A stretch of 64,000 bases of DNA from Cyrtodaria siliqua (Eukaryota; Mollusca; Bivalvia; Adapedonta; Hiatellidae), in assembly GCA_037043455.1 (NCBI GenBank), contig JAWPHD010003086.1, forward strand, positions 165,077 through 229,076, given 5' to 3'. Below the pieces are notes generated by a model. It was not told the origin of the DNA and did no database searches. It saw only the letters and a program-made list of their open reading frames with translations. The first letter of the stretch is position 1. Each line of letters begins with the position of its first letter. This document shows positions 12,236-23,519 of this stretch, piece by piece. The translations under genes were made by a program, and so were the position numbers.

Positions 12236-13230
12236 GGTTTGACCTTAAAGCAAATATAACGGGCACAGTGACATGAAATAAGATATAGGTCGTATATAAA
12301 TAAAGATATTCCTATTCCGGTAATTATTTAAAATAAAACCATTTTTTCATGTAATTCAACAATAAAACAAAGAGATAATTAAAATAAAAATGATACAATA
12401 TTTGTTAATTTACCTTGTTGCATTGTGTGTGGTGTGTTTTTATATTACTTTCTGGGGCGTATATGTCGATATATCTTACAGTATTGTGCTAATATTACTT
12501 AGAAAGTGTTTAATTATTTAGAAATCGTTGAGCGCATGAAAGAAAACACAACTAGAATAGTTCAATTGTAGAACTTCAAATGTGTTTCCTATTGGTATTA
12601 TCAAAATAAGAAATGGAGAGAAAATAAATCATGCGTAGTCTATGTTCAGTGACTTGTTACGAATGGAATTATCAAGTTCGAAAATGGTGTTAACAATTAC
12701 AAAAAGCAAAAACGTATAAACATACACTGATACTGTCAACGGCGGAAATGGTGACGATCCTATGCTTTAAACATAAAATTCTTTCTTACTATAATAAAAT
12801 ACTTTAATACCAATAATTATTTGTCATTTTGTTTTGATATTCTTTAAGATTTGGATTATAACGATATTGACTATTTATTTTCTCTATGAAAACTAATATT
12901 GAGTAACGCTGTGAAGTATAAATGCTTGCGCGGTGTTGGTTGGTATTTGTTTTCTTCTAATGAAACGATTATAATAGTATTGCAGTTAGACTAATTGAAT
13001 TAAGCAGGAGCATCTTGTATGTGAAAATGTATGATAATTAGTGAAATTATCCTTTATTTTCTGTGACCTGAAAGCGCGACATTGGCAGATCTGACGTGCC
13101 CCGTGACTTATTCAAACGGTTCAGCAGGCTATATTTATTATAATGCGATATTAAAAAAACTGTGAAAATATACTTCTTATGCATATTTACTAATTGTCGA
13201 CAAAAATGCATGGTCACTGATTATCTCTAC
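12236..13230. other. No recognisable feature
   Basis: AT-rich spacer. No exon-like stretch or repeat could be supported. Confidence 0.45.
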
Positions 13231-13234
13231 GCGT

Positions 13235-13348
13235 ATGAAAACGTCTTACGGAAAGGAAGATTTTATTGATGATCTAGATCTGAATCATCTTGAAGCTTTA
13301 TTATGCGACATTCCTCACAGTGAAAATGAGATCACTGATGATGAATAG
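13235..13348 (+). pseudogene. Short acidic ORF, possible piggyBac transposase N-terminus
   Basis: 37 codons from ATG to TAG: an acidic peptide with DFIDDLDLNHLEALLCDIP and ENEITDDE. After the TAG the same frame stays open for about 27 more codons (FANNVDMFNKPTTKL). Acidic, Asp/Glu-rich openings like this are common at the N-terminus of piggyBac-type transposases, and TTAA MITEs of family T1 lie nearby, but no catalytic domain is present. Weak call; it could be a chance frame. Confidence 0.25.
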
Positions 13349-13462
13349 TTTGCGAATAATGTAGATATGTTTAATAAGCCGACTACTAAACTTTCAAAAC
13401 CCAATAACAAAATCGAAGATACTTTTGTATGATTAGTGTGAGAATAGTTACAGTTAGCAGGT

Positions 13463-16400
13463 ATGCAGAATCAATATAAACAACAGAGCACTGCCTTCGT
13501 TGTAGAAGACCAGGCTAACGCCATGTTTAACACCAACAACGATACAGAAATGTTTCAAATGGTACGACACATTGATACCTAAAACGCATAAATAAACGTG
13601 ACTTCTTCGTGTTTGTATTTCTAAAACTAGTAAATATGTTTTGTCATAGTTCTTTTGTTGTATGATTAATAAGACCATTAGAATTTGGTTATTCGTTTTA
13701 CGAACCCTCCTACGATCAAAAGAAATTAGGTTTTTAATTTTTCTGCAGGGAACTTGATCGTTATTATTTGTTATTTTACCTCCTCCCAGATTTTAATGGA
13801 ACATTTCATTTTCTTTTCCTTTCGACTAAATAACAAATAGCTTTTCCAAATTTTGATTTTTTGATTTTTTCCCTCCTCCTGTAGGCACTTCTCTGTACCA
13901 TTAATGGTTCGTAAAACAAATAATAAAACATAAAGGCCGAATAATTATATGTGTAATGGTTTTTAATCCGTTTGAAGTTAACACATTATGACACCAACTT
14001 AATGTTTGACTGTTTACGCGTAAAATTTGAATTACAAATGATTGGCAGAAACAAGTAAAGAAGAGGGCCAAGATGGCCCTAAAGCGATCACCTGAGTACT
14101 GGCACATTATCGAACTTCGTCGAAATCTTATGGTCATATACAGTCTGTGCAAGTTTGGTTAAGATTGTTCAAGAAATGTGGGCTCTGTCGTGTATAACAA
14201 CATTGATATAGACAGTTTAAGACGCAACATTGATATAGACAGTTTAAGACACTGACAAAGTTTGGTAAAGATCAAATACAAAATGAAGATGCTAGAGAGT
14301 AACTCCTTTGGCAGAGCCAAATGTGACCCCAGGGCTACATGTAATATATGAGAGCTGTGTGCTTTGTGGATTCAGAGAAGATGGTGTTTTAAGTTTTTCC
14401 CTATACAAGTCTATGTAAAACGTGACCCCTGGGACGGGGCCAAATGTGAACCCAGGGTCACCTTTGAACAAACTTGGTAAAGGACCATAAGAGTATAGTA
14501 AATGCAAAATATTAAACCTCTGGCTCTTGTAGTTCCAGAGAAGACGACTTTATTGTGTTTCCTATATAAGTCTATGTAAAACTGTGACCTACGGAGTGGG
14601 GACAAATTTGACCCCAGGGTCACCATTTGAACAAACTAAGTAGAGGACCATAAGCTGATGCTACATGTAATACATGAGAGCTCCGTGCCATGTGGTTCCA
14701 GAGAAGAAGATTTATCAGTTTTTTCCCTATACAAGCCTATGTAAAACTGTGACCCCGGGGCGGGGCCAAATGTGACCCCTGGGTCACCATTTGAACAAAC
14801 TTGGTAGAGAACCATAAGCTTATAGCAAATGCAAAATATTAAACCTCTGGCTCCTGCAGTTTCAGACAAGAAGAAGAAGATTGTTTTTCCCTATACATGT
14901 CTATGTAAAACATGTGACCCTTGGGGCGGGGCCAAATATGACCCGAGGGTCACCATTTGAACAAACTCGGTAAAGGACCATAAGCTTATAGTAAATGCAA
15001 AATATCAAACCCCTGGCTCTTTTAGTTTCCGAGAAGAAGATTTTATAAAAAAAAATCCTATATAAGTCTATGTAAAACTGTGACCCCCGGGGTGGGGTCA
15101 AATTTGACCCCAGGGTCACCATTTGAACAAACTTAGTAGAGGATCATAAGCTGATGCTACATGTAATACATGAGAGCTCTGTGCCTTGTGGTTTCAGAGA
15201 AGAAGATTTTTTAAAGTTTTTTCCTATATGTCTATATGAAAAACATGCAAAATCTCAATATACAAATTTTGGATCCCCGGGGCACGGCCATTTTTGACCT
15301 CGGGGACTTCATTTGAAAAAAAATGATTGTCTAGGTGTTGGCGAATATTTTAAAAGAAAAACATCTTGGATGTCGAGTTGACCTAATTTTAACAAATATA
15401 AAATGCATTCATCTAAGGATCATCCATTTGAAGTTTGGGCAAAATTAGACAAGCGGTTTCTGAGGAGAAATCGTTTGAAGAAAAGACGGATGACGGACGC
15501 AGAGTGATCCCAATAGATCACCTTGAGCCTTCGGCTCAGGTAATCTAAAAACGTATTTAGTTTTCCTATAAACACAATTTATTAGTGTGCTAATGATCTA
15601 AACGACAATACTCGTATATCAATTTGATACATTTTGACTTAACATTTTTATTCATAATTTTACTATCTTTTTCCAGCCAGTGAGCACATCCCAAAATGTC
15701 ATTAAAAGAAGACCATTTGATTGGTTCATTCTTTCTGTACTGGGCTGCATTTGTTTCCCATACACAGGAATGTGCGAAATGTACTACGCGTGGCGGGTGA
15801 GTGAGATTATTTATATATTTTATATTTTTATGAACTTGTGGACCCGTTTATTTTAATGGTTTTCTATTAATATATTCGCATGTATCTGGATGCGATGGTT
15901 AAGCGGTTAGATTGCTTACCTCGAAATTGAAAAATACGCCTGCACTTCTGTTTCTTCTAAAATCACGTAATCTCAAGTTTTACGTCGGCAGAATGGGGTC
16001 AACAAACATGTGTTCTCGTCCACTGGAGACTACCACGAGATATCTAGAACGCTTAATTACAGCCCAGTATCTTCTTAAACATAGACACATTTTAAAATAC
16101 ATGCTAGTAGTTTAACCTTGATACAAGGTAATATCACAATTGCGATACTATAATATACGTAAATCATCCAATAGGAATATATTTTGATTATGAACCTTTG
16201 GACAGAAACCGTTCCTTACAATTCCTTTATATTTGTTTGTATGGTGTTTAACGTCATTTTCAACACTTGTCCGTTATATATGACGGTCGATTTTTTGGTG
16301 TGGAGACAGACCACCACTTTTCCTGGGTAGAACCAGTACTGTACACCTCCGTAAGAATCGACCATTCCTCATTTACAAGTCGAACTTCAGGTGGGATTCG

Positions 16401-17178
16401 AACCCGCAGCGGTGAGAGGCGAAGGTTTACAACGCAACGTCGTTACCATTCGGCCACGGAGACGCCACATTTTCTTTATAGGCGCCCTATTAAATTTACA
16501 GGGCTTCAACATAAACGTTTTCGAAATTTAAAAAAACACTGTGAACAGTATATACAAGCCCTAAAAGTATGAACAGTATATACAAGCCCTAAAAGTATAT
16601 ACAAGCCCTAAAAGTATATGGAAAATAGAAAAGGAAGTGTAGAAAAACAAATTGTCATGGAGACAACATGACTCGCTGGTTACATTATTTATATTGAGTG
16701 TTTCTGACGGCGACACTTTTCAAATCTGGTTGTGAATGTTGTAGATCTTCTCTAATTGTGTAGAGTTTTTAAGTTTTGAACATTGGACATGTTGGAAGAA
16801 AACAACGATTTCTTATTTGATATGTTATTCTGTCGTTTGCGTTTCTTCACACCTATTCACTCACATTGACCTAATAAGCCAGTTTTCTGGAGACGTATCG
16901 TGTAAATGTCTCTTTACCTCAATTTATATTTTAATCATGAATATGTTTAAATATTTTTCAATGAAACATACACCTGTATATTTCAGGCAAACCATGGTGT
17001 GGATTTTAATATAAACGAAGGTCTGATAGACAAACACACTACCAAGGCGAAGATTCTGACCATCCTCAGTATTGTTATGGGTGTTCTTTTTCTCATCGCT
17101 GTAATAATTACGGTCGTGATTCTCACTGAGTCGGCAGAACAGGCTGTGTATTACTATTATAATGATAACGTAAACTAA
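13463..17178 (+). CDS. CD225/Dispanin (IFITM-like) two-helix membrane protein, right copy, 136 aa
   Basis: Mirror of the left gene: exons 13463-13561 (33 codons), 15677-15796 (40 codons) and 16987-17178 (63 codons plus TAA). Introns are GT-AG and phase 0. Acceptors are TTTTTCCAG and TATATTTCAG; donors are ATG|GTACGA and CGG|GTGAGT. Helix 1 is at about residues 49-70 (GCICFPYTGMCEMYY) and helix 2 at about 96-119 (ILTILSIVMGVLFLIAVIIT), with TTKAK before helix 2 as in CD225 proteins. Against the left copy I count 3 changes in 73 residues of exons 1-2 but about a dozen in exon 3, plus a different tail (YYYYNDNVN). Intron 1 carries a pearl-like insertion and intron 2 an antisense SINE-A. The start is the first ATG after an acceptor, so a 5' exon is likely in the spacer. 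Family assignment is by pattern only; membrane location is predicted. Confidence 0.68.
14058..15548 (+). mobile_element. Pearl-like/Helentron-type element (family H), copy 2, with empty site in left arm
   Basis: Starts AAGAGGGCCAAGATGGCC and ends with a hairpin (TTGAGCC-TTCG-GGCTCA-type) followed by GGTAATCTAA. The core has at least five tandem units of 162-166 bp marked by CAGGGTCACCATTTGAAC at 14452, 14614, 14779, 14945 and 15111. The matching site in the left arm (near 2945-2956) has an uninterrupted run of six T. Subtracting the two flanks (three A on each side) leaves an insertion ending CTAA with no target duplication. Hairpin plus CTAA, no duplication and a tandem core fit bivalve pearl elements and Helentron-type non-autonomous elements. 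It lies in intron 1 of the right CD225-like gene. Confidence 0.78.
16231..16466 (-). mobile_element. SINE-A, right-arm partner of the copy at 2021
   Basis: Reverse-strand box B (GGATTCGAACCCGC on the plus strand) and box A, with the same body as 2021-2262. Orthologous position in both arms shows that it inserted before the inverted duplication. Intron 2 of the right CD225-like gene. Confidence 0.85.
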
Positions 17179-17376
17179 CCAGAGCCATCGTGCGGCGGAG
17201 AAGTGTATATAACTATTATATCGGCAGAGTGAACTGACCAGAAATCAAAACGTGTTTTTTTTTTGTATTACATAGACATGTTGGTAAATTATTATTCCTA
17301 AATGCAAGACTCTCTAATAATGATGATTTGTAATATCAGCATTTGAAACTGGATTTTAAAGTTCTGTAACGCTATT

Positions 17377-17703
17377 TATCACATAACTTACGGTGTGGGA
17401 GTGGAATAACACCATTTTATATTTTCGATATACCACTAGTTATTGTGAACCTAGTACGCTCTGTCAAAAAAAGTCGATATTGACTATGGGTTTATGTCGG
17501 TTTCGCGTCTTAAAGCGAAAGGCAAAATGCAATAAAAGTCGATATGTGAGTTATGTGATAAATAGAATCTAACATTCGTTCTCATTCATTACTGAATTTA
17601 TTAAACTCGTTAGCAGAAATGATATAATGCTCGGCAAGAGCCTAGCATTATATTATTTTGCCATCTCGTTTAATAAATTGAATGAGAACTCATGTAAGAT
17701 CCT
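17377..17703. mobile_element. 327-bp foldback insertion with 5-bp target duplication
   Basis: Absent from the left arm, where a single CTATT is found; here CTATT flanks both sides (17372-17376 and 17704-17708). Inside are two consecutive hairpin-forming modules: TATCACATAACTTA with its inverse at about 17549-17560, and ATCTAACATTCGTTCTCATT (from 17567) with its imperfect inverse at about 17680-17700. The second has a long inner stem around GCTCGGCAAGAGCC. Confidence 0.8.
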
Positions 17704-17929
17704 CTATTGCTTACCTCCTACACCAGGTAGAGCCTGTTTGGTTTGAAGTTTGATTCTCGTTAATAAACATGTAGATTATGTAGAATAAATTCATCAAATG
17801 TGTTCAGTTCCAATTATTTTGCAACGCAATGCTTTTTTAAAATTAATAATAATGATATTACAAGACTGGACAGATTGGAGACTGATCATGAAAAGTACGG
17901 TAACTTGTTAGTTTTCAATCGTACCCTAA

Positions 17930-18260
17930 ACGGTTACCTTTTGGTTTCTAAGGCTTCTGAATACTTCTTAGTGGTGCACCAAACCTCACTCTTACCATAT
18001 TGTCATCCCAATAAAACGGGACAGTTTAAATACATAATAACCGCCAGGCTAAATCCTCTGACAAACCAGGCAGCATTAATAGGCAATATAAGTATTATAC
18101 AAAGAAGATTATGCATGATAATCCTTTCATGATTTAGGCAGACGTCATCATGGGGTCCACAATATGTCCGGTCATCGCACAATCAAAGAGGAAAGCACAG
18201 TGGCGAACTGTACAAGGGTCAACAAATAAACATGCAGTGCTTTGCAAAATGATAGGGTCA
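17930..18260 (+). repeat. Dispersed repeat R1, copy inside right arm
   Basis: Partner of 420-760. Contains CACCAAACCTCACTCTTACC, AATAAAACGGGACAG, GGCAGCATTAATAGGCAATA, and GTCCGGTCATCGCACAATC followed by AAAGAGGAAAGCACAGTGGC. Confidence 0.75.
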
Positions 18261-18779
18261 TAACCTCTTTTGATAAACTTTTTAACAAGTTTTATAAAGA
18301 TTGTGATTATGACTAAGGATCTTACGAAGTTGTAAATCACATCATCATAGAAGTCAAGTTGTGATAGTCCTTGTCGCCGAAGAGTTTTTAAATTACTTTT
18401 AAAAGAAGATCAGGGTTACGATAATTAATAATTTTGCAAAGATTTTTCGAACTTTATGCTAACGGTAGCCCTGCTGGAGTAATTTTAAGCTGTAGAACTA
18501 TTTCGATAAACAACTAGTTTAATAAAGCTTAGACGAAAGTGCTCATGACCAAGTATCTTATGACGTTTGTAAATCACGTCACCGTAGAAGGCAGGTTGTG
18601 ATAGTCCTTGTTTCAGAAGAGTTCCTAAATGACTTTTAAAAGCTGATCAGGCTTACGCTAATACAATTTTGAAAAAAAAAAATTAAAGTTTATGAAAACG
18701 GTAGCTTTTTAATTACGCAGATATTACGGATATTAAAAGGACACACGCCAATATTGATTGTATTAAAACTTGAAGTGTG

Positions 18780-19245
18780 AAAAACCCTAAATACATAGAG
18801 GACATAAACGTCGGTATAAAAGTCTAACAGGAAATGCAGCTTTCACGGAACACAGTCAACTAAAAGCATGCATTAAAATAAACAATTACAATGTTAATAA
18901 AAGCAAGACATGAGACATTCCAAACACAAAGGGTTGACACTAGGGATACCGCCTTGCAATGGTCAGTGGCAAAATGGCCGCTGGGGTTTAAACCAGGTTC
19001 TAAAAAGGCACTCATCAGTTTAATGTCAAATTCTCAACAAACAAACCCATGACAAAAAAGAGAAAAATGGTCCTATAGAAATCATAGCACCCACACGCAA
19101 TGGTACCGTATATCCGCTCTGTAACACAAACAAAGAGCAAATTAACTATACAATGAAGAAGACAATACACAGCAGAAAGAGTGGTGAAGACAGGGTTATC
19201 GACTTGGAACGGTCAGGGGGCAAAATGGCCCTCCGGTTAACAAGC
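18780..19245 (+). repeat. Dispersed repeat R1, further copy just outside the right arm
   Basis: GGCAAAATGGCCGCTGGGGT and AAACCAGGTTCTA at about 18970-19005. A second weaker GGAACGGTCAGGGGGCAAAA match is at about 19206. Non-coding. Confidence 0.6.
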
Positions 19246-19427
19246 CCTTAGCCTGAATTCTTGAGTAAAAATAAACCACACCATCATTAGATCATACATT
19301 TCTTTGAGAACCATTAAATAACCCATGTTTTCAAACCAAATAAAAGTACCAACAAGCATTTGCTTTACAACTTTTGCCCCATTTATTTAATATTATCCCC
19401 CTTCTCCCAATACATGCTTAAAGGGAC

Positions 19428-19738
19428 ACGGCATTCTTGATTTGTTAAAAAAAACGGCGTCTCGTTAGCTTTTGATATAACTTGCATAGTTGCAATCATT
19501 GATATTAATTATTCGAATGGTTCAAAGTAAATAGTTTTTTACAAATTTCTAACATTTCGTAATATTGCACCAATAATATATTTAAATAATTTGCAAGAAT
19601 ATTGAAGAAAATTGAAATCTCAAACTTTTATTTAATTATATGCAAGCAGTTTTAAAGTCAAAATGAGGCAGGATTAATCAATCGAGTTACTAACTTTAAT
19701 GCGGTAATAAAACTCAAGATTGCCATTTGTCCCTTTAA
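19428..19738. mobile_element. ~310-bp MITE, family T2, copy 1
   Basis: Ends TTAAAGGGACACGGCATTCT and, inverted, AGATTGCCATTTGTCCCTTT plus AA. Same termini and length class as 29791-30126 and 61134-61455. The TTAA at each edge suggests TTAA-type target duplication. Confidence 0.85.
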
Positions 19739-20154
19739 AATGCAATTTTACCAATATTTCAAATGTCAATAAATAACAATTAAAAATGTTTCTTACGCAT
19801 ATCAGTGCCATTTCTGCCCGGGCTATAAACAGAAAAATGCGAAACTATCAAAAACTTCCAAAATCTGCCTAAAATGGTTGATTTTCCAAAATCTGCCTAA
19901 AATGGCTGATTTTGCCTCATTTTTTAGTAACTGTGGATTTATTCTTTAAAACGCCGTGAAGATATGCACAATTTAGCAAGAGCATGACCCAAGAAGGCAT
20001 ATTCGACTATATCAAAATAAAGTTATAGGTACTCAAAACTGACAAAAACAGCAAATATGCACTATTATTATTAATACCATCCATGGAACTAAAGGATCAT
20101 TAGTTGTTTTCTTTCTGATTTACACCATGGACATTCGTGCGTAACTGAGGAATG
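19739..20154. other. No gene; one short tandem duplication
   Basis: A ~33-bp unit containing CCAAAATCTGCCTAAAATGG is present twice at about 19857-19915. Nothing else was recognised. Confidence 0.6.
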
Positions 20155-20505
20155 TCCTTTAGGGTGCACCAAACCTCACTTTTACCTTACTGTCATCCCA
20201 ATAAAACGGGTCTGTGTAAATAAAGAAATCCCCGCCAGGTTTTCTTCTCTAACAAACAAGGCAGCATTAATAGGCAACATAAGTAAAACACACATATGAG
20301 CATGTATATATCAATACAAGAAAACTAAAAAGCGACAATGCAAATATTCAATGACTTGGCAAAAGCCAGAGCAATAAGAGAACAAAGCCTTAAGGATACG
20401 ACAAGTGTTAAGACAAACATCAAACTCTACCGTCGTTTGAGGATTTAGGTAGACGTCATCATATTCCACAATCTGTCCGAACTAATAACCCAATTTTGAT
20501 TTCCT
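20155..20505 (+). repeat. Dispersed repeat R1
   Basis: Begins GGTGCACCAAACCTCACTTT and runs through CCCAATAAAACGGG, GGCAGCATTAATAGGCAACA and TTAGGTAGACGTCATCAT. It is followed directly by other repeats. Confidence 0.7.
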
Positions 20506-20624
20506 AAAATGTTGAAACTATTGAAATCTTGTTTTTGTATGACTGAGTTCTGTGAATACTACTTTTCCTGTCTCCACTTTTGTCTCTACTTTTATATACA
20601 AATAATGAACCATTGGTGTTTGTT

Positions 20625-20878
20625 TGTTTTTGTTTTGCTTGTATGGTGTTTTCCGTCATTTTCAACACATGTAAGGTTATATATGACGGTCGATTTTTTG
20701 TGGTGGAGGCAGACTACCCATATTTCCTGGGTAGAACCAGTACTGTACACCTCCCGTCATCCGTAAGAATCGACACTTCCTCACTTACAAGTCGAGCTCC
20801 CAGTGGGAATCGAACCCGCAGCGGCGAAAGGCGAACGTTTACAACGCAACGTCGTTAACCATTCGGCCACGGAGACGC
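20625..20878 (-). mobile_element. SINE-A
   Basis: On the minus strand: tRNA-like head with box B (plus-strand GGGAATCGAACCCGCAGCGG), CCTGGGTAGAACCAGTACTG body and the CATTTTCAACAC tail. A 4-bp CATC-type insertion distinguishes the body from the palindrome copies. Confidence 0.82.
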
Positions 20879-20899
20879 TTGACCCTGATCCTGTGGTGG

Positions 20900-21345
20900 T
20901 CAATTTTATTCACGCTTACCCTAGTGCCATCCAAATTAAACTGGACAATGTAAATAAAGAAACCCTCGCCAGGCTATATAGCCTCCAACACATAGGCAGC
21001 ATTGACAGGCAACATAAATAAAACATACGGATGCTCATGTATATATGAATATAAAAACACAAGCCTAGAAAACAACAAAGTAAGTATTCACTGATTTTAC
21101 AAAAGCCGGGGCAACAAGATAATACACCGTTAAGGTCACAAGGCAAGATGTAAGACAATCATTAAACGCTACCACCATTTAGAGATAGACGTCGTCATAG
21201 GTGTTAACAATCTGTCGGATCATCGCACATTCAAAGAGGAAAGCATAGTGGCGTACTGTAAATGGCTCAACTACTTAACTTGCAGTGCGTTGCAAGATGA
21301 TAGGGTCAACAACTCGTTTGATAACTTTTCTAATACGTTTGATAT
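20900..21345 (+). repeat. Dispersed repeat R1
   Basis: Contains CCCTAGTGCCATCCAAATTA, GGCAGCATTGACAGGCAACA, AGCCTAGAAAACAACAAAG and ATCGCACATTCAAAGAGGAA, all diverged from other R1 copies. Confidence 0.65.
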
Positions 21346-21984
21346 AGATTGTATGAAAGTTTTCATGACCAAGGATCTTACGAGGTGTGCAACAATATCC
21401 TTGATGGAGTAGCTTTTTAGTTATACAAAGAAGCCATAAAAGTCTAACAGAACAAATAGCATTAACAGAACTCATCCAAAAATACGCATTCAAAACAAAC
21501 AATGTAACGAATAGTAAAGTCCTCAACTCGACTACAACCTCTAGAAAAACGAATAAATTGAGAAACATAGACCCCATAAGATGTTTCTTGGGGAAGTGGG
21601 GATAATTAACGATGTCATAATTTATCTCAGTCTCTTCTTATAGATTTTTGCTTATACTTTTGTCATTTTCAATCGAGAAATGCATATCGAGGAAAAAGGC
21701 AACAGTATCAGAAACATAAGACGCAGTCAACTAGAAACAAGAATATCTTTATAAAAGATAGTCGGTGCGTTTGGGAAAGCACATTGTATAAGTGATTGAT
21801 GGTCATGAAGTGAACTAATTTTAAATGCGAAATGTAAGGTATAGAGTAAAGCAATATAACGTTTTCTATCGGTATTCCGATAAAAGTTGACACGGCAGTG
21901 CCAATGTGGGGAATTTGAACAAAACAAGTTAATGCCTTCCATTACGGAAGGCCATTGTTAAACTATTTAAAGGGCCATAACCCT
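21346..21984. other. R1-related tail, otherwise nothing recognised
   Basis: A few words near 21360-21560 (GACCAAGGATCTTACGA, CCTCAACTCGACTACAAC) also occur near 6900 and 18310-18320, so this is probably old repeat sequence. No gene. Confidence 0.4.
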
Positions 21985-22297
21985 GAAAACAAGAGGCCTA
22001 CGAGGGCCAGAATCGATCTACTGGGAAAGTGTACTCTGTTAGATGATGCTACACGCAAAATATCAAAGCTCTAATCTTGTGGTTTCAAAAAAGAAGATTT
22101 TAAATGTATTTCCTAATATTTCTATGTAAAACGTTTGATCCCCGGTGAGGGGCTTATTCTGACCCCAGGGTCACCATTTGTACAACTTGGTAAAGGACCA
22201 CTATATGAAGTTACATGCAAAATATCAAAGCTATAGCCCTTGTGGTTTCAGAGAAGAAGATTTTTAAATGTATTTTCTCTATATACTATGTAAAACT
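21985..22297 (+). mobile_element. Truncated pearl-like element (family H)
   Basis: Starts ACAAGAGGCCTACGAGGGCC, has two core units with ACCCCAGGGTCACCATTTG and TTTCAGAGAAGAAGATTTT, and stops abruptly at CTATGTAAAACTG. It abuts the reverse of the ATCAAGGATTTGTCCATAAA terminus seen at 8714 and 9957. Confidence 0.7.
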
Positions 22298-22951
22298 GTT
22301 ATGGACAAATCCTTGAGAAAAGTTAGTTGTTTTTTTCAACTAGTTTATTTAGATAATAGAGGTTAAGGCCAGAATGCTATAATGTAGGCTTCTGGGAAAT
22401 GCAATAGTGGTATATGATCTAAAATGTATAGACAAAACTATTTACAACTTGAATAAGGGATGATATGGTAATTTGGTAGAAACCCAAAATCCTGGATCCG
22501 CAGAAATAAATTGGAAAGAAACCTTTAAGGCTGTTTTGATTATATCAATACAAAATCAAGTCATTTAAATAGCCACCTGTAACATTAAATAGTTTAAGGT
22601 GTGAGGTATCTCTTCTTTCTGGTCTGCGTGGGGAGGATGTATTTTGTAAATGTGGCGTTTCCTGATATGCATATTTCTCTCTTTTGTTACAATTTATGTC
22701 AGGCATTTTTCAGTCAAGATTTCATTTTAATTTGCTTCTGCCTTCCGATTGTTGATGCTTCTACGGCTCTTAGAAATCTTGCGAACATTGTAAATGTAGA
22801 AAACGTGAATATAAATCGCCGTATATAGTGATATTAAGGCTTCTACTCTATTTATTTATTTCTACATTAATGTTTGATGTCAAGTCAACAGTAATGTTAC
22901 TCGGTTGTATTGTAGCCCTACATTTCCTATTTTTCTATGTCCTTCATAGGT
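22298..22951. other. No recognisable feature
   Basis: The left edge is a TE-terminus-like sequence (TTATGGACAAATCCTTGA). The rest shows no supported exon. Confidence 0.4.
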
Positions 22952-23023
22952 ATTGGGCTATCATGGAGAGAGCTCATTGGGCTATCATGGAGAGAGCTCA
23001 TTGGGCTATCATGGAGAGAACTC
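22952..23023. repeat. 24-bp tandem repeat, three units
   Basis: Unit ATTGGGCTATCATGGAGAGA plus GCTC. The first two units are identical and the third has one change. 24 is a multiple of three, so the repeat keeps frame on both strands, but no gene was found around it. Confidence 0.95.
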
Positions 23024-23519
23024 ATTAACACGTTTTTCAAAATCTTCATAGGTGTAAAAATGCAACTACCAAATATGGCATTTCTTCGACGATTTCCTTC
23101 GACAATTAATTGCAGGAAAATAGCTGCAAAATACTGAATAGAATCACAGGTAATTGTATAGTGATAGTCAAGACAGATAAGAACAAAATATAGCTGATAC
23201 ATAGAGAAATGTATGAAATTATGTCCACGGATCGTTAGCCAAAGGCATCTGCTATGTCAAGTTGCTAATAAAATAAATTGGTAGAGTTGTTGTTATTGGT
23301 AGACGAAGAACGATAACCAACTAGTTTTCCTTCAATTTATCATCTTGACTGTGTAACCTAAATAAGGTAAGCCAAATATGTTATCCTCGAGTAATAAATA
23401 TATAATTATTATTATTATTACATAAAAATAAAACAGAACATATATATCCACTTATATTTAACGCTTCGAGTGTGACATGGTGCATACATGTATAATATAT
23501 AATAATTTCGAAAACAATA

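Larger units (their letters stand above)
13458..18718. repeat. Right arm of the 18.7-kb inverted repeat
   Basis: Inverted copy of 1-3552. It is about 1.7 kb longer, mostly because of two insertions absent from the left arm: a pearl-like element (about 14060-15548) and a foldback element (17377-17703). The pairing stops at about 18718, but the left partner sequence is then outside the window, so the true end is unknown. Confidence 0.93.

Noticed and set aside
22952..23023. CRISPR-like array
   Set aside because: Units are contiguous 24-mers with no spacers, in a eukaryotic context.
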